Source of the DNA: Armatimonadota bacterium
Lineage (GTDB): Bacteria > Armatimonadota > UBA5829 > DSUL01
Assembly: GCA_025998755.1 (NCBI GenBank)
Contig: AP024674.1
Coordinates: 3,225,813 to 3,289,812, forward strand
Direction: 5' to 3'
DNA length: 64,000 nt
Below the pieces are notes generated by a model. The model did not search any database and had not been told where the DNA came from. It saw only the letters and a program-made list of their open reading frames with translations. This document shows, in pieces, positions 51,090 through 59,932 of this stretch (the stretch's first letter is position 1; each line of letters opens with the position of its first letter). The position numbers and the translations under genes are program-made.

Positions 51090-51997
51090 ACATCGGGGTC
51101 ACAGGAGCGACAGGCTTTGTGGGGAGTCATCTGTGCCGACTGCTGGTCGAACGCGGGCACAGGGTGACCGCGCTCGTGCGTCCCGGATCAACCCGCGCGC
51201 GCCCGTCCGGCGGCGGGGTCCGCTTCGCGGAGGGAGATATCACCCGTCCGGAAACGCTTCCCGCGGCCTTCCAGGGCTGCGACGTGGTGGTCAACCTGGT
51301 GGGCATCATACGCGAGACGCGGGATCAGACCTTCGAGCGCATCCACGCGGAAGGCGCGGCTGCCGTGGCTCTCGCTGCCAGAGAGGCCGGAGTGCGCCGT
51401 CTCGTCCATATGAGCGCCGTCGGCACGCGGCCGCATGCTCCCAGTGCCTATCACCGCACCAAGTGGCTGGGTGAGGAGGCTGTCCGCGCAAGCGGTCTGG
51501 AATGGGTCATCCTGCGGCCCTCGCTTATCTTTGGGATCGGGGATGGGTTCACCACGACGATGATAGATCTGGTGCGCCGCGCGCCGGTCATTCCCGTCAT
51601 CGGATCAGGGACCAATCTCATGCAACCCATCGCCGTGGAGGATGTCTGCGCCGCCTTTGCCTCCAGCGCGGAGGAGGATTGCCACTGCGGTCAGACCTAT
51701 GAGCTGGGCGGCCCGGAGCAGATCACATACGAGCAGATCGTCAGAATGGTGGCGCGCGAGCTGGGAGTGCGGCGGCCCTTTGTGCATCTGCCGGTATGGA
51801 TGATGATGCCACTGGCAGGCGTGCTCTCGCGCTTAAGTGCCCGCTTTCCGCTGACGCCGGACCAGATCAGAATGCTTCAGGAAGATAATGTGGCGCAGCC
51901 CAATCATGCGCTTACGGTATTCGGTCTGGAGCTGATGCGGTTTGAAGATGGGTTGAAGAGGATCGTTGCGTCGGTGGTGGGGGGGAGAGCGGCATGA
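51086..51997 (+). CDS. NAD(P)-dependent epimerase/dehydratase-like protein (NDUFA9/atypical SDR)
   Basis: A 303-residue atypical SDR. N-terminal Rossmann fold G-V-T-G-A-T-G-F-V-G-S-H-L (G-x-x-G-x-x-G), Y-H-R-T-K-W (Y-x-x-x-K), and the N-L-V-G-I-I-R segment match the complex I NDUFA9-like subfamily. The substrate is unknown; a ubiquinone or lipid role is conceivable. It overlaps both neighbours by four bases, so it is in the operon. Confidence 0.87.
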   Translation: MNIGVTGATGFVGSHLCRLLVERGHRVTALVRPGSTRARPSGGGVRFAEGDITRPETLPAAFQGCDVVVNLVGIIRETRDQTFERIHAEGAAAVALAAREAGVRRLVHMSAVGTRPHAPSAYHRTKWLGEEAVRASGLEWVILRPSLIFGIGDGFTTTMIDLVRRAPVIPVIGSGTNLMQPIAVEDVCAAFASSAEEDCHCGQTYELGGPEQITYEQIVRMVARELGVRRPFVHLPVWMMMPLAGVLSRLSARFPLTPDQIRMLQEDNVAQPNHALTVFGLELMRFEDGLKRIVASVVGGRAA

Positions 51998-52998
51998 GCC
52001 TGGCGGATGCCCTGCAGAGGTTTGTTCGAGAGCATCGCGAAGACCCGGCGCTTCGGGTGGTCCGGGGGACGCCGCAGTTGGACGAGATGACAGAGCTTGC
52101 TCCCGCCACGCCGGCCACGCACCAGGCCCGAGTGGTGGAGGGTTCCCTCTTGGAGCAGAAGGCTGTCCCGGACGCTGCCCGTTCGGGGTTCACCCATTTT
52201 CTGGACGGCATTCAGCGTTCCCGGGTGGCCCTCATCTGGCACGGGGTGCCGGTGATTTGGGGATACGCCGCCGCATGTGTGCGGGAGAGAGGGCCGGACA
52301 AGCTCATGCGACTGGCCCTGGGGATGTATGAGTCCACCGAGGCGCTCATCTTCCCGTTTGCCTTCGCGCCACCGGAGGAGCTCCAGAGCGGGGGGCTCGC
52401 ATGCGTGGATTCCTCGCCGATGGCGCGCGTGGCGGAGGACGCGGACAACCCGGCATACATCCGCCAGTATTCTCTGGAGATGCTGGGGGACCTTCGGAGG
52501 CGGCTGGAGAGGACTCTTCTGAAGCGCTGGCTGGAATCGTCTGGCCAGGCGCAATGGCTTCTGGTGGACGGCGAACTTCCGGATTCAGAGCAGGAGGGAG
52601 GTCTTCGCCGGGTTGTGGGACTCATCAAGAGCCATCAAACACGTTACTTCGCCGGGGACGAGCAGCGCAAGGTGCTGGAGCTGACCGAGGGGCAGCGCAC
52701 CTCCGTCTTCCAACCGCACCGTCAAGGGTACAGGCCGGTCTACTCGTGGTATCTGCGTCTGCGCGACAACGCCGGGCAGGACCAGACCTTCGGGTTGGTG
52801 CGCGTGGAGGCCCGCGCCGATGAGGAGACCCTTCGGTTGGCCGGCGAGATCTCCGGCTGGGTGCTGGCGGAACGCACGCCGCTCAGCCTTCCGGATGCCC
52901 GCTGGGACCGAATGATCTATCCGGTCCGGGATTGCGAGCAGTATCTGCGGTCCATCGCCCCCACGGCGGTCCAGATGGATGCAAGGCTTCAGGTTTAG
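51994..52998 (+). CDS. nurA: NurA-like nuclease
   Basis: A 334-residue protein that I read as a divergent NurA (5'-3' exo/endonuclease, RNase-H-like fold). Two D-G motifs match NurA motifs: H-F-L-D-G-I-Q (D71) and W-L-L-V-D-G-E-L (D192), with an acidic residue (E172) 20 residues before the second, as in archaeal NurA (D-E-D). Also V-G-L-I-K-S. The C-terminal His of archaeal NurA is not evident (Y-P-V-R-D-C-E instead). In archaea NurA works with HerA to resect DNA ends; here it precedes a HerA-like gene by 17 bases. The identification rests on motifs and context. Confidence 0.78.
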   Translation: MSLADALQRFVREHREDPALRVVRGTPQLDEMTELAPATPATHQARVVEGSLLEQKAVPDAARSGFTHFLDGIQRSRVALIWHGVPVIWGYAAACVRERGPDKLMRLALGMYESTEALIFPFAFAPPEELQSGGLACVDSSPMARVAEDADNPAYIRQYSLEMLGDLRRRLERTLLKRWLESSGQAQWLLVDGELPDSEQEGGLRRVVGLIKSHQTRYFAGDEQRKVLELTEGQRTSVFQPHRQGYRPVYSWYLRLRDNAGQDQTFGLVRVEARADEETLRLAGEISGWVLAERTPLSLPDARWDRMIYPVRDCEQYLRSIAPTAVQMDARLQV

Positions 52999-53015
52999 GG
53001 TGTGAGGAGGAAACC

Positions 53016-55043
53016 ATGATTGCTGAACGGGAGGAGAGCACTACACGCGCGCCGTCCGGGGCTCAACTGGCTCAGGTGGGTCGCGTGGTAGCCACCGAGC
53101 CTAAGCCCAACACCGCATACGAGTTCCATTTCTGGACAGCTCCCGGCTCGCCGGTGGGCATTGGTACTCTTGTGGTGGTCCTGGCTGAGAACGTAGAGGT
53201 TTACGGCGTAGTCGTGGAAGGCTGGTCTTATACCGATGTGGCCAGCGCCATGCATGATTACATCGGGCTGGACGGAGACCCGGCGATGGAAGCCATGACT
53301 CGTCGTCCGGAGATCCGCTGCTATACCGCGGCTGTGCTCCGAAGGGAGCCCGAGGAGCCGGTGCAGCCCGTTCCCGGCGGTCCGGTATATCTGGCGGATG
53401 ATCTCTGCGTGCGCCGCGCGCTCCGGATGGACGCCTATGCGGACCGCACGGGAGTGGCTGTGGGCGCTTACCAGAACGGCGAACTGCTGGCGCCGGTGTA
53501 TCTGGACGCGGACTTCCTGCTGGGGCCAGAAGCGGCACACGTGACCCTGACGGGTGTGTCCGGTCTGGCCACCAAGACCAGCACCATCGAGTTCCTTCTG
53601 CAGAGCATCTTCGCCGCGCGTGATGATGTCGCATGTGTGTGCTTCAACGTCAAGGGACACGACATGCTGTTCCTTGACTTCCCGGCGGAGGCGGAGCCGG
53701 GCTCGCCACTGGAGGAGCGCTACCGCGACCTGGGAATCACTCCGCTGACCGAGGCCGACCGCGCCCTCTACAACGTGCTGGGCGTCCCCTGCCAAGCATT
53801 CGAGAAGGTTGAGTATTATGCGCCCTACCGGGAAGACGGTTTCAACCTGAACACCCTGCGCACCAACCCGGAGGTGACGGGCAATGTGCATCCTCTGGCT
53901 TGGGGGCTGCAGGACATCATGGAGTTCGCCGAGGTAGTCCTGAGCCGCGACGATGTGGACGCCAAGGCGGACGCGCTGATCCAGTACATCAACCAGAAGG
54001 TCATCGGGGCGAAGGACGGCTACAACATCGGCGACGGCAAAGCGGCCATCTATGTGCGCACCTTCGCCGACCTGGAGGAGTGGTTCCGCCGCGTCTTCGA
54101 TTACATGGAAGCCGGTGACAATGGCAGGGGAATGGAGCAGTACCGCAGCCACCACTACCAGACCATCCGAAAGGTTCACAATCGCCTGACGAACCTGATC
54201 ACTCGCTACAAGGGGCTGCTCACCCCGCGCGAGGAGCGCCACGACCTCCCGTGGGGAGACTTCAAACCGCGGACCATCTACGTGGTGGATATCGCCAGCA
54301 TGGACCAGCAGGGGCAGGATCTGGTGGTGACGCGGGTGGTGTCCAAACTCCGGGAGCATCTTGAGCGGAAAGCCCTGGGGGTGGATCGTTGCATCGTGGT
54401 GGTGGACGAGTTGAACAAGTACGCACCCAGCGACGGGCCGGAGACCAATCTGAAGCGGACTCTACTGGACATCTCTGAGCGCGGGCGCTACATCGGGCTG
54501 GTTCTGTTCAGCGCACAGCAGTTCCGTAGCCAGGTGCACAAACGCGTGGTCGGCAACTGCGGCACCTCTATCTACGGCCGTATGGACATGGACGAGCTGG
54601 CCACTCCGGGCTATCAGGTCCTGACGCGGGCGGAGCGTGAGAAGCTGGCCACGCTCTCCAAAGGGCAACTGATGGTGCGCCATCCCCATTTCAGCCAGGC
54701 CATTTTCGTGAAGTTCCCGCGACCCAACGTGCTGCGAGGTTCTGACGGGGTGCGATTGTTCCCGCCCGCGGAGCCCGTGGAGCTGGAAGAGGCCATCTTC
54801 CGTGAGTTCAGCCGGATGGATGCCACCCTCCAGCGCAACCAGGTGCGCGAGGCGCTGAAGGGTGCGGATCGCGATGCCGCTCTGGAGGCGTTCAACAGGG
54901 TGCGGTTGAGAGGCTCATCGGACCCGGTATCGGATTTCCAGAAGTTCATCAGGAAGAAGGCGAAGCTGGAGGAGCCGGAGCCGGTTCCGCGCGGTTTTGG
55001 CGCGCCCCCTCCCGCTAGCGGAGATGACCCGTTTGCGGATTGA
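53016..55043 (+). CDS. herA: HerA-like ATPase (FtsK/HerA superfamily)
   Basis: A 675-residue protein. The N-terminal part (about 17-130) is beta-rich and fits a HAS-barrel. The P-loop reads T-G-V-S-G-L-A-T-K-T-S (about 179-189), not the usual G-x-x-x-x-G-K-T; K187-T188 are kept. Walker B is C-I-V-V-V-D-E-L (D464-E465), with F-S-A-Q-Q sensor near 500 and an Arg-rich region. HerA forms a hexameric DNA translocase that drives NurA. GAGGAGG precedes the ATG. Followed by sbcD after 33 bases. Confidence 0.85.
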   Translation: MIAEREESTTRAPSGAQLAQVGRVVATEPKPNTAYEFHFWTAPGSPVGIGTLVVVLAENVEVYGVVVEGWSYTDVASAMHDYIGLDGDPAMEAMTRRPEIRCYTAAVLRREPEEPVQPVPGGPVYLADDLCVRRALRMDAYADRTGVAVGAYQNGELLAPVYLDADFLLGPEAAHVTLTGVSGLATKTSTIEFLLQSIFAARDDVACVCFNVKGHDMLFLDFPAEAEPGSPLEERYRDLGITPLTEADRALYNVLGVPCQAFEKVEYYAPYREDGFNLNTLRTNPEVTGNVHPLAWGLQDIMEFAEVVLSRDDVDAKADALIQYINQKVIGAKDGYNIGDGKAAIYVRTFADLEEWFRRVFDYMEAGDNGRGMEQYRSHHYQTIRKVHNRLTNLITRYKGLLTPREERHDLPWGDFKPRTIYVVDIASMDQQGQDLVVTRVVSKLREHLERKALGVDRCIVVVDELNKYAPSDGPETNLKRTLLDISERGRYIGLVLFSAQQFRSQVHKRVVGNCGTSIYGRMDMDELATPGYQVLTRAEREKLATLSKGQLMVRHPHFSQAIFVKFPRPNVLRGSDGVRLFPPAEPVELEEAIFREFSRMDATLQRNQVREALKGADRDAALEAFNRVRLRGSSDPVSDFQKFIRKKAKLEEPEPVPRGFGAPPPASGDDPFAD

Positions 55044-55076
55044 CTTCACACCACCGACCCGGACGGAGAAACTGAT

Positions 55077-56234
55077 TTGAGGATCGCCCATATCGCCGAT
55101 GTGCATCTGGGATACCGGGCTTATTCGCGCGTCACATCGCGGGGATTGAACCAGCGGGAGGCCGACGTCTTCCGCGCGTTCCGCTCCGTGCTGGAGCGTG
55201 TTGCGGAGCTTGACCCGGATCTGATCATCATCGCCGGGGATCTGTTCCATACTGTGCGCCCCAGCAACTTCGTCATTCACCAGACGTTCCGCCTTCTGAC
55301 CGATCTGCGGGGCCGGACCGCCGCGCCGGTGGTGATCATCGGCGGCAATCACGACACGCCAAAGTCCCGTGACACCGGCTGCATCCTGGACCTGTACACG
55401 GTAATAGAGGGGATGTATGTCCGGCATCACGGTTTCGAGGGCATTGCCCTTCCCGGTCTGGACGCGGCGGTGTATTGTCTGCCCTATTTCGCGCTGGAGG
55501 AGCGCAGGGAGTACGTCATCAGACCCGATTCCGGCCGTTCGGTCAATGTTCTGGCCGTGCACGGAACCGTGGAAGGGGTCATCCGGCAGAGCTACGATTC
55601 GGAACAGGTTGCACCGGGCGAGCTGAACCTTGAGGCGTGGGACTACGTCGCGCTGGGGCACTACCATATCCGCTCCCAGATTGCGGACAACGCGTTTTAC
55701 TCGGGAGCCATCGAATACACCAGCTCCAACATCTGGGAAGAGGCGCACGAGCATCCCAAGGGATTCATCGTCTTCGACACAGAGGACCGCACAGCCAGCT
55801 TTCACGAGACTCCCACGGTGCGCCGGGTTCTGGACCTGCCTCCTGTTCGGGCCGGGTCGCTGGGCGCGGCGGAGCTAATGGATAAGCTGGAAGAGCGTCT
55901 GACTCCATATGCGGATGTTCTGCCCGAACTGGTCATCCGCCTTCCAGTAGAGGGCTTTCCCCGCGAGCTTCAGCGCGATCTGGACTGGAAGCGTCTTCGC
56001 GAGCTGAAACTGGCGGCGCTGCATCTGGACCTCGTCTTCCGCCCGGCCCGGCGCGAGGATCGTCCCGGCGAGTCCGCCGAGCGGGGAGAGGCGCGTCCCA
56101 TCGAGGTGGAGTGGAGGGAGTTCGCGGGGAGCCTGGAAGATCTTCCGGCCGGCGTTGAGAAAGATCGCCTGGTGGACCTGGGGCTACATTACCTGGAACA
56201 GGCCGCCGAGGAGCAGCAGGAGGCGACGGTATGA
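55077..56234 (+). CDS. sbcD: DNA double-strand break repair nuclease SbcD/Mre11
   Basis: A 385-residue calcineurin-like nuclease. Phosphoesterase motifs: D8-V-H10, G-D55-L-F-H, G-N91-H-D93, H162-G, G-H195-Y-H197. It binds Mn(II) and trims DNA ends with SbcC/Rad50. It starts at TTG with GGAG eight bases upstream. The stop overlaps the sbcC start (ATGA). Confidence 0.95.
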   Translation: MRIAHIADVHLGYRAYSRVTSRGLNQREADVFRAFRSVLERVAELDPDLIIIAGDLFHTVRPSNFVIHQTFRLLTDLRGRTAAPVVIIGGNHDTPKSRDTGCILDLYTVIEGMYVRHHGFEGIALPGLDAAVYCLPYFALEERREYVIRPDSGRSVNVLAVHGTVEGVIRQSYDSEQVAPGELNLEAWDYVALGHYHIRSQIADNAFYSGAIEYTSSNIWEEAHEHPKGFIVFDTEDRTASFHETPTVRRVLDLPPVRAGSLGAAELMDKLEERLTPYADVLPELVIRLPVEGFPRELQRDLDWKRLRELKLAALHLDLVFRPARREDRPGESAERGEARPIEVEWREFAGSLEDLPAGVEKDRLVDLGLHYLEQAAEEQQEATV

Positions 56235-58684
56235 GGCTGTTATCGCTCCGTTTGCTGAATTTCCGGCAGTACCGGCAGGCCGAGATCCGATTCCAGGATG
56301 GCATCACGGCCATCGTGGGACGCAACGGCGCAGGCAAGACGACGCTTCTGGAAGCCATAGCCTGGACACTCTACGGCCAGAAGGCCATCCAGAGGATGGA
56401 CAGGGGAAAGGCGGAGACCATCAAGAGTCGGGGTGCCGGAGCCAGAGACCACACGGAGTGTGAGCTGGCTTTCGAACTGGGCGGCCAGCGCCTCACGGTG
56501 GTCCGTCGGATGGACGGCGCAGCGCTGCTGGTCGAGGGCCAGACCCAGGACACGGGCACGGAGAATGTCACCCGGTCGGTTACCCGGCGGCTGGGAATGG
56601 ATCCGCAGGCGTTTTTCACCAGCTTCTTCACCGGACAGAAGGATCTTGCATTCCTGCGGGACGTCTCCAGTCGCAAACGCGAGGAGTATGTCGGACGTCT
56701 GCTGGGTTACGAGCGCCTGACCCGCGCTCGCGAGATGGCCAATCAGGAGAAGCTGGCCGTGGCGCGCGAGATGGATGCCCTGTCGCGCGGCGCGGGAGAT
56801 CTGGAGGAGGCGAAACAGCGACGGAAGGAAGCCGAAGAGCGGCTGCAGGCCGCCCTGGAGGAGCAGAAGTCGGCCCGCGGGCAGCTTGAACGGGCACAGG
56901 AGACGGCGCAGCAAGTTGAGCCGGAGAAGAAGCAGTCCGAAGAGGCGGAGCGCAGGCACCGGGAACTGCAGAAGGAGGTGGACATCCTGAACAGCCGCCT
57001 GCAGGCGGCGCGCGAGCGGATTGGGCGCCTGCGGGAGGAACTGGGCAAAGCCGCATCGGCCCGGAGCGAACTGGAGAAACTGCAGCCTCTGGTGGAAGAG
57101 TATGAGCGGCTTCGTTCCCGCAACGAGGAATTGAACGAGCTTGAGAAGGCCGATGCCGAGCGCCGGTCTCTGGAGCGGGAAGCGCAGTCGTTGCGGGCGG
57201 ATATCGAGGAGACGCAGGCGAAGCTGGCGGATCTGTCGGCTCGCTCTGGCCGGCTGGCCGCCTTGCAGGAGCGCCTCGCATCGTTGCGGCAGGAGATCGA
57301 GACACTCCAGTCTGCGTTGGAGCGCCGGCGCGAGGAGCGTATGCGGCAGGCTGCGGAAGTCCGCGCGGCAAGAGATTCCGCCAGACAGCGCGCGGCGGAG
57401 CTGGGGGAGCATCTGGAACAGCTTCTGAAGGCCGGCCCCGACGGAGTCTGTCCCACCTGCGAGCGCCCTCTGCGGGAAGAGTTCGAGCGCGTGACATCGC
57501 GTATGCGCTCCGAGCAGCAGGAAGCGCTGCGGGTGGCGGGTGATCTGGAGCAGAAGCTTGCCGGACTGGAGGGCGCAGCGGACCCGCTGGAGACGGCGAA
57601 GCTCGCAGAGCTCCAGAAGGAGTTTGAGACTGTTTCGCGCGAGGATTGCGAGGCGCAGGCCGCGGCGACCGAGGAGAGTGGCCAGCGGCAGAGGCTGCAG
57701 AAGCTCCGGCAACGTCTGGAGGAGATCGAAAATCGCCGGGAGCAGCTGCCGTCCGGCTTCGACCCACAGGAACGGGAGAAGGTGCGCGCCCGGGGCTCGG
57801 AACTTCGGCCTCTGCGGGACAAAGCGCTTTCTCTAAGGACCGAAGCGGATCGCGTCGTGGAGCTGGAGAAAGATCTTCAACAGGAGGAGGCCGGACAGAA
57901 GGATCTTTCGAACCTGCTGGAATCCCGGCGCAGAGATCTTGAGGAACTGAACTTCTCCCCGGAAAAGCATGCTGCGGTCATCAGCCGGTGGGAACAGGTA
58001 TCGGCGGCCCTTCAGACCGCGCGCGAGCGGCTAGCCCGCGCGGATGGAGACGTTTCCGGCGCGCAGACCGTTCTGGAGAACGCCCGGCGCGAGGAGGCTG
58101 CCTGCCGGCAGCGCCAAAAGCTCCTGGAAGAAAAGCGCTCGCAGCATCGCCATCTGGAGACCCTGTCTCAGAAGTTCGATGAGCTCCGCAGTCGCCTGAA
58201 CAGCCAGATCCGCCCCGGCCTTTCCGAGCGGGCCAGCCAGCTCATCACCGCCCTTACGGATGGAAGATACTCCCAGGTGGATCTGGACGAGGAATACACC
58301 CCCCGTTTGTTCGACGACGGGGAGTTCAAACCGGTCATCTCAGGCGGGGAGGAAGACATCCTTCACCTGTCCCTGCGGCTGGCCATCTCCCAGATGATTG
58401 CTGAGCGCGCCGGGCTGGACATGGGTCTGTTGGTGCTGGACGAGGTGTTCGGGTCGCTGGACGAGTCCCGGCGCGACAGTGTGCTTTCCCTGCTGCAGAA
58501 TCTGAAAGGGGCGTTTCCGCAGATCCTGCTTATCACCCACATCGAGACCATTCACGACATGGTGGACCGGTGCATCTGGGTGGAGTATGATGCAGCCAGG
58601 CAGACCAGTGTGGTGCGCGAGTCTCTGGAAATGCCTCTTGAAGGGTTACCTGGGGGGACGGAGCCCGCGCTGGCGCTGGAGTAG
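56231..58684 (+). CDS. sbcC: DNA repair ATPase SbcC/Rad50
   Basis: An 817-residue SMC-like ATPase. Walker A G-R-N-G-A-G-K-T-T (about 34-42), long coiled coil with a central zinc hook C-P-T-C-E-R-P (about 407-413), signature S-G-G-E-E-D (about 704) and Walker B L-L-V-L-D-E-V-F-G-S-L-D-E (about 734). It tethers DNA ends and controls SbcD. The length is nearer to archaeal Rad50 (about 880) than to E. coli SbcC (1048). Confidence 0.95.
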   Translation: MRLLSLRLLNFRQYRQAEIRFQDGITAIVGRNGAGKTTLLEAIAWTLYGQKAIQRMDRGKAETIKSRGAGARDHTECELAFELGGQRLTVVRRMDGAALLVEGQTQDTGTENVTRSVTRRLGMDPQAFFTSFFTGQKDLAFLRDVSSRKREEYVGRLLGYERLTRAREMANQEKLAVAREMDALSRGAGDLEEAKQRRKEAEERLQAALEEQKSARGQLERAQETAQQVEPEKKQSEEAERRHRELQKEVDILNSRLQAARERIGRLREELGKAASARSELEKLQPLVEEYERLRSRNEELNELEKADAERRSLEREAQSLRADIEETQAKLADLSARSGRLAALQERLASLRQEIETLQSALERRREERMRQAAEVRAARDSARQRAAELGEHLEQLLKAGPDGVCPTCERPLREEFERVTSRMRSEQQEALRVAGDLEQKLAGLEGAADPLETAKLAELQKEFETVSREDCEAQAAATEESGQRQRLQKLRQRLEEIENRREQLPSGFDPQEREKVRARGSELRPLRDKALSLRTEADRVVELEKDLQQEEAGQKDLSNLLESRRRDLEELNFSPEKHAAVISRWEQVSAALQTARERLARADGDVSGAQTVLENARREEAACRQRQKLLEEKRSQHRHLETLSQKFDELRSRLNSQIRPGLSERASQLITALTDGRYSQVDLDEEYTPRLFDDGEFKPVISGGEEDILHLSLRLAISQMIAERAGLDMGLLVLDEVFGSLDESRRDSVLSLLQNLKGAFPQILLITHIETIHDMVDRCIWVEYDAARQTSVVRESLEMPLEGLPGGTEPALALE

Positions 58685-58709
58685 CGACAAGCAGGGAGGT
58701 TCGGCGGAT

Positions 58710-59804
58710 ATGAGTGTTCAGATGAATCGCATCGCCTGCTTCAGGGAGGCGCTGGCTGCTTTCAAAGAACCGTTCGATCAATGGCTGGAGCGGTATTTGG
58801 ACGGCCGGGCGCGGTTCTGCCGTGAGTGCTCGCCGGACCTCGAGCACCTCGCCGCGGTCCTGAAAGACTTCAGCCTTCGCCCGGGAAAGCGGCTGCGGCC
58901 TTTCCTGGTGGTGTGGGGCAGCCGGGCGGTGCGCGATCTGCCGGACGAGCAGATCCTGCCCGTCGCCGCCGCCGCCGAGATGCTCCACGTCTTTGCTCTG
59001 GCCCACGATGATGTAATGGACTGCTCCGACACCCGCCGTGGCCTTCCCACCATCCACCGCCTGTTCGAGGCCATTCACGGGGAACGCTCGCTGCGCGGTT
59101 CCTCCTCCCAGTTCGGGCTGTCGGGAGCCATCCTGCTGGGAGATTATGCCCTGGCGCTCTCCGATATGCTGATCGATTCCAGCCCGCTGCCCGTCGAGCG
59201 AACACTCGCTCTGCGCGGCGTGTGGGACCGGATGCGGGAAGAGGTCATCCTGGGGCAGTTCATGGACGTGGCCGCGTCCTGCTCCTCTGTCCCCGCGCCG
59301 GAGGAGACCATTCACCGAATCCTCAGCTTGAAGTCCGGCAAGTACACCCTGGAACGGCCGCTCCATCTTGGGGTGGCCGCGGCGGGTGGCGGCGCGGATC
59401 TGTTCGGGGTTTTCTCCCGCTACGGCGAGCCCCTCGGCCGGGCTTTCCAGATCCAGGACGATATTCTGGGGATGTTTGGTTCGCCGGAAGTGACGGGCAA
59501 GCCTGCGGATTCCGACATCCGCGAGGGCAAGTCCACACTGCTCATCTCCCGCGCCTTCCAGCGGGCCTCTTCCGCTGAACGGGAGGCCATTCTGGCCGCG
59601 TGGGGGAGCGCGGATGCGCCGGCGGATGCCATCCAGCAAGTGCGTGAGATCGTCCGCGGCACCGGCGCCCTGGAGGAAGCGCGTGCGGCGGCCCGGCGGG
59701 CGGCGGACCAGGCCGTGGCTGCGCTGGAAGGAGCATCCCTGCCCGCCGAGGTCCGTGAAGTGCTGCTTGGCCTGGCGGAGTTTGTTCTGGACCGCGACGC
59801 CTGA
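58710..59804 (+). CDS. Polyprenyl diphosphate synthase
   Basis: A 364-residue trans-prenyltransferase: makes linear isoprenoid diphosphates from IPP and an allylic primer. First Asp-rich motif D-D-V-M-D-C-S-D-T-R-R-G, second D-D-I-L-G, and P-G-K-R-L-R-P-F-L. The product chain length cannot be read. GGGAGG precedes the ATG. It ends the long operon and is followed by a terminator. Confidence 0.92.
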   Translation: MSVQMNRIACFREALAAFKEPFDQWLERYLDGRARFCRECSPDLEHLAAVLKDFSLRPGKRLRPFLVVWGSRAVRDLPDEQILPVAAAAEMLHVFALAHDDVMDCSDTRRGLPTIHRLFEAIHGERSLRGSSSQFGLSGAILLGDYALALSDMLIDSSPLPVERTLALRGVWDRMREEVILGQFMDVAASCSSVPAPEETIHRILSLKSGKYTLERPLHLGVAAAGGGADLFGVFSRYGEPLGRAFQIQDDILGMFGSPEVTGKPADSDIREGKSTLLISRAFQRASSAEREAILAAWGSADAPADAIQQVREIVRGTGALEEARAAARRAADQAVAALEGASLPAEVREVLLGLAEFVLDRDA

Positions 59805-59851
59805 CGCCTCGGCACTCCCTCGCCACTCCCTGAAACAGCAGGCTGAAGGTA

Positions 59852-59892
59852 AGGGCCCGCCTTCCACTTCGGGAAGGCGGGCCCTGTCTTTT
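59852..59892 (+). terminator. Terminator of the repair operon
   Basis: A perfect 14-bp stem (AGGGCCCGCCTTCC/GGAAGGCGGGCCCT) with 6-base loop, then GTCTTTT. It lies 48 bases after the polyprenyl synthase stop. Confidence 0.9.
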
Positions 59893-59932
59893 CTAGCTCC
59901 CGGATCCAGGGATCCTGGGATCGCTTGTCACA

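Noticed and set aside
52995..54359. 454-codon minus-strand frame opposite herA
   Set aside because: No domain and no start signal; herA is supported by motifs and spacing.
51994..58684. Phage-defence island based on HerA
   Set aside because: Defence forms pair HerA with Sir2 or DUF4297-type effectors; here the partners are Mre11/Rad50 and housekeeping genes, and no mobile or defence gene is adjacent. Not excluded, but repair is favoured.
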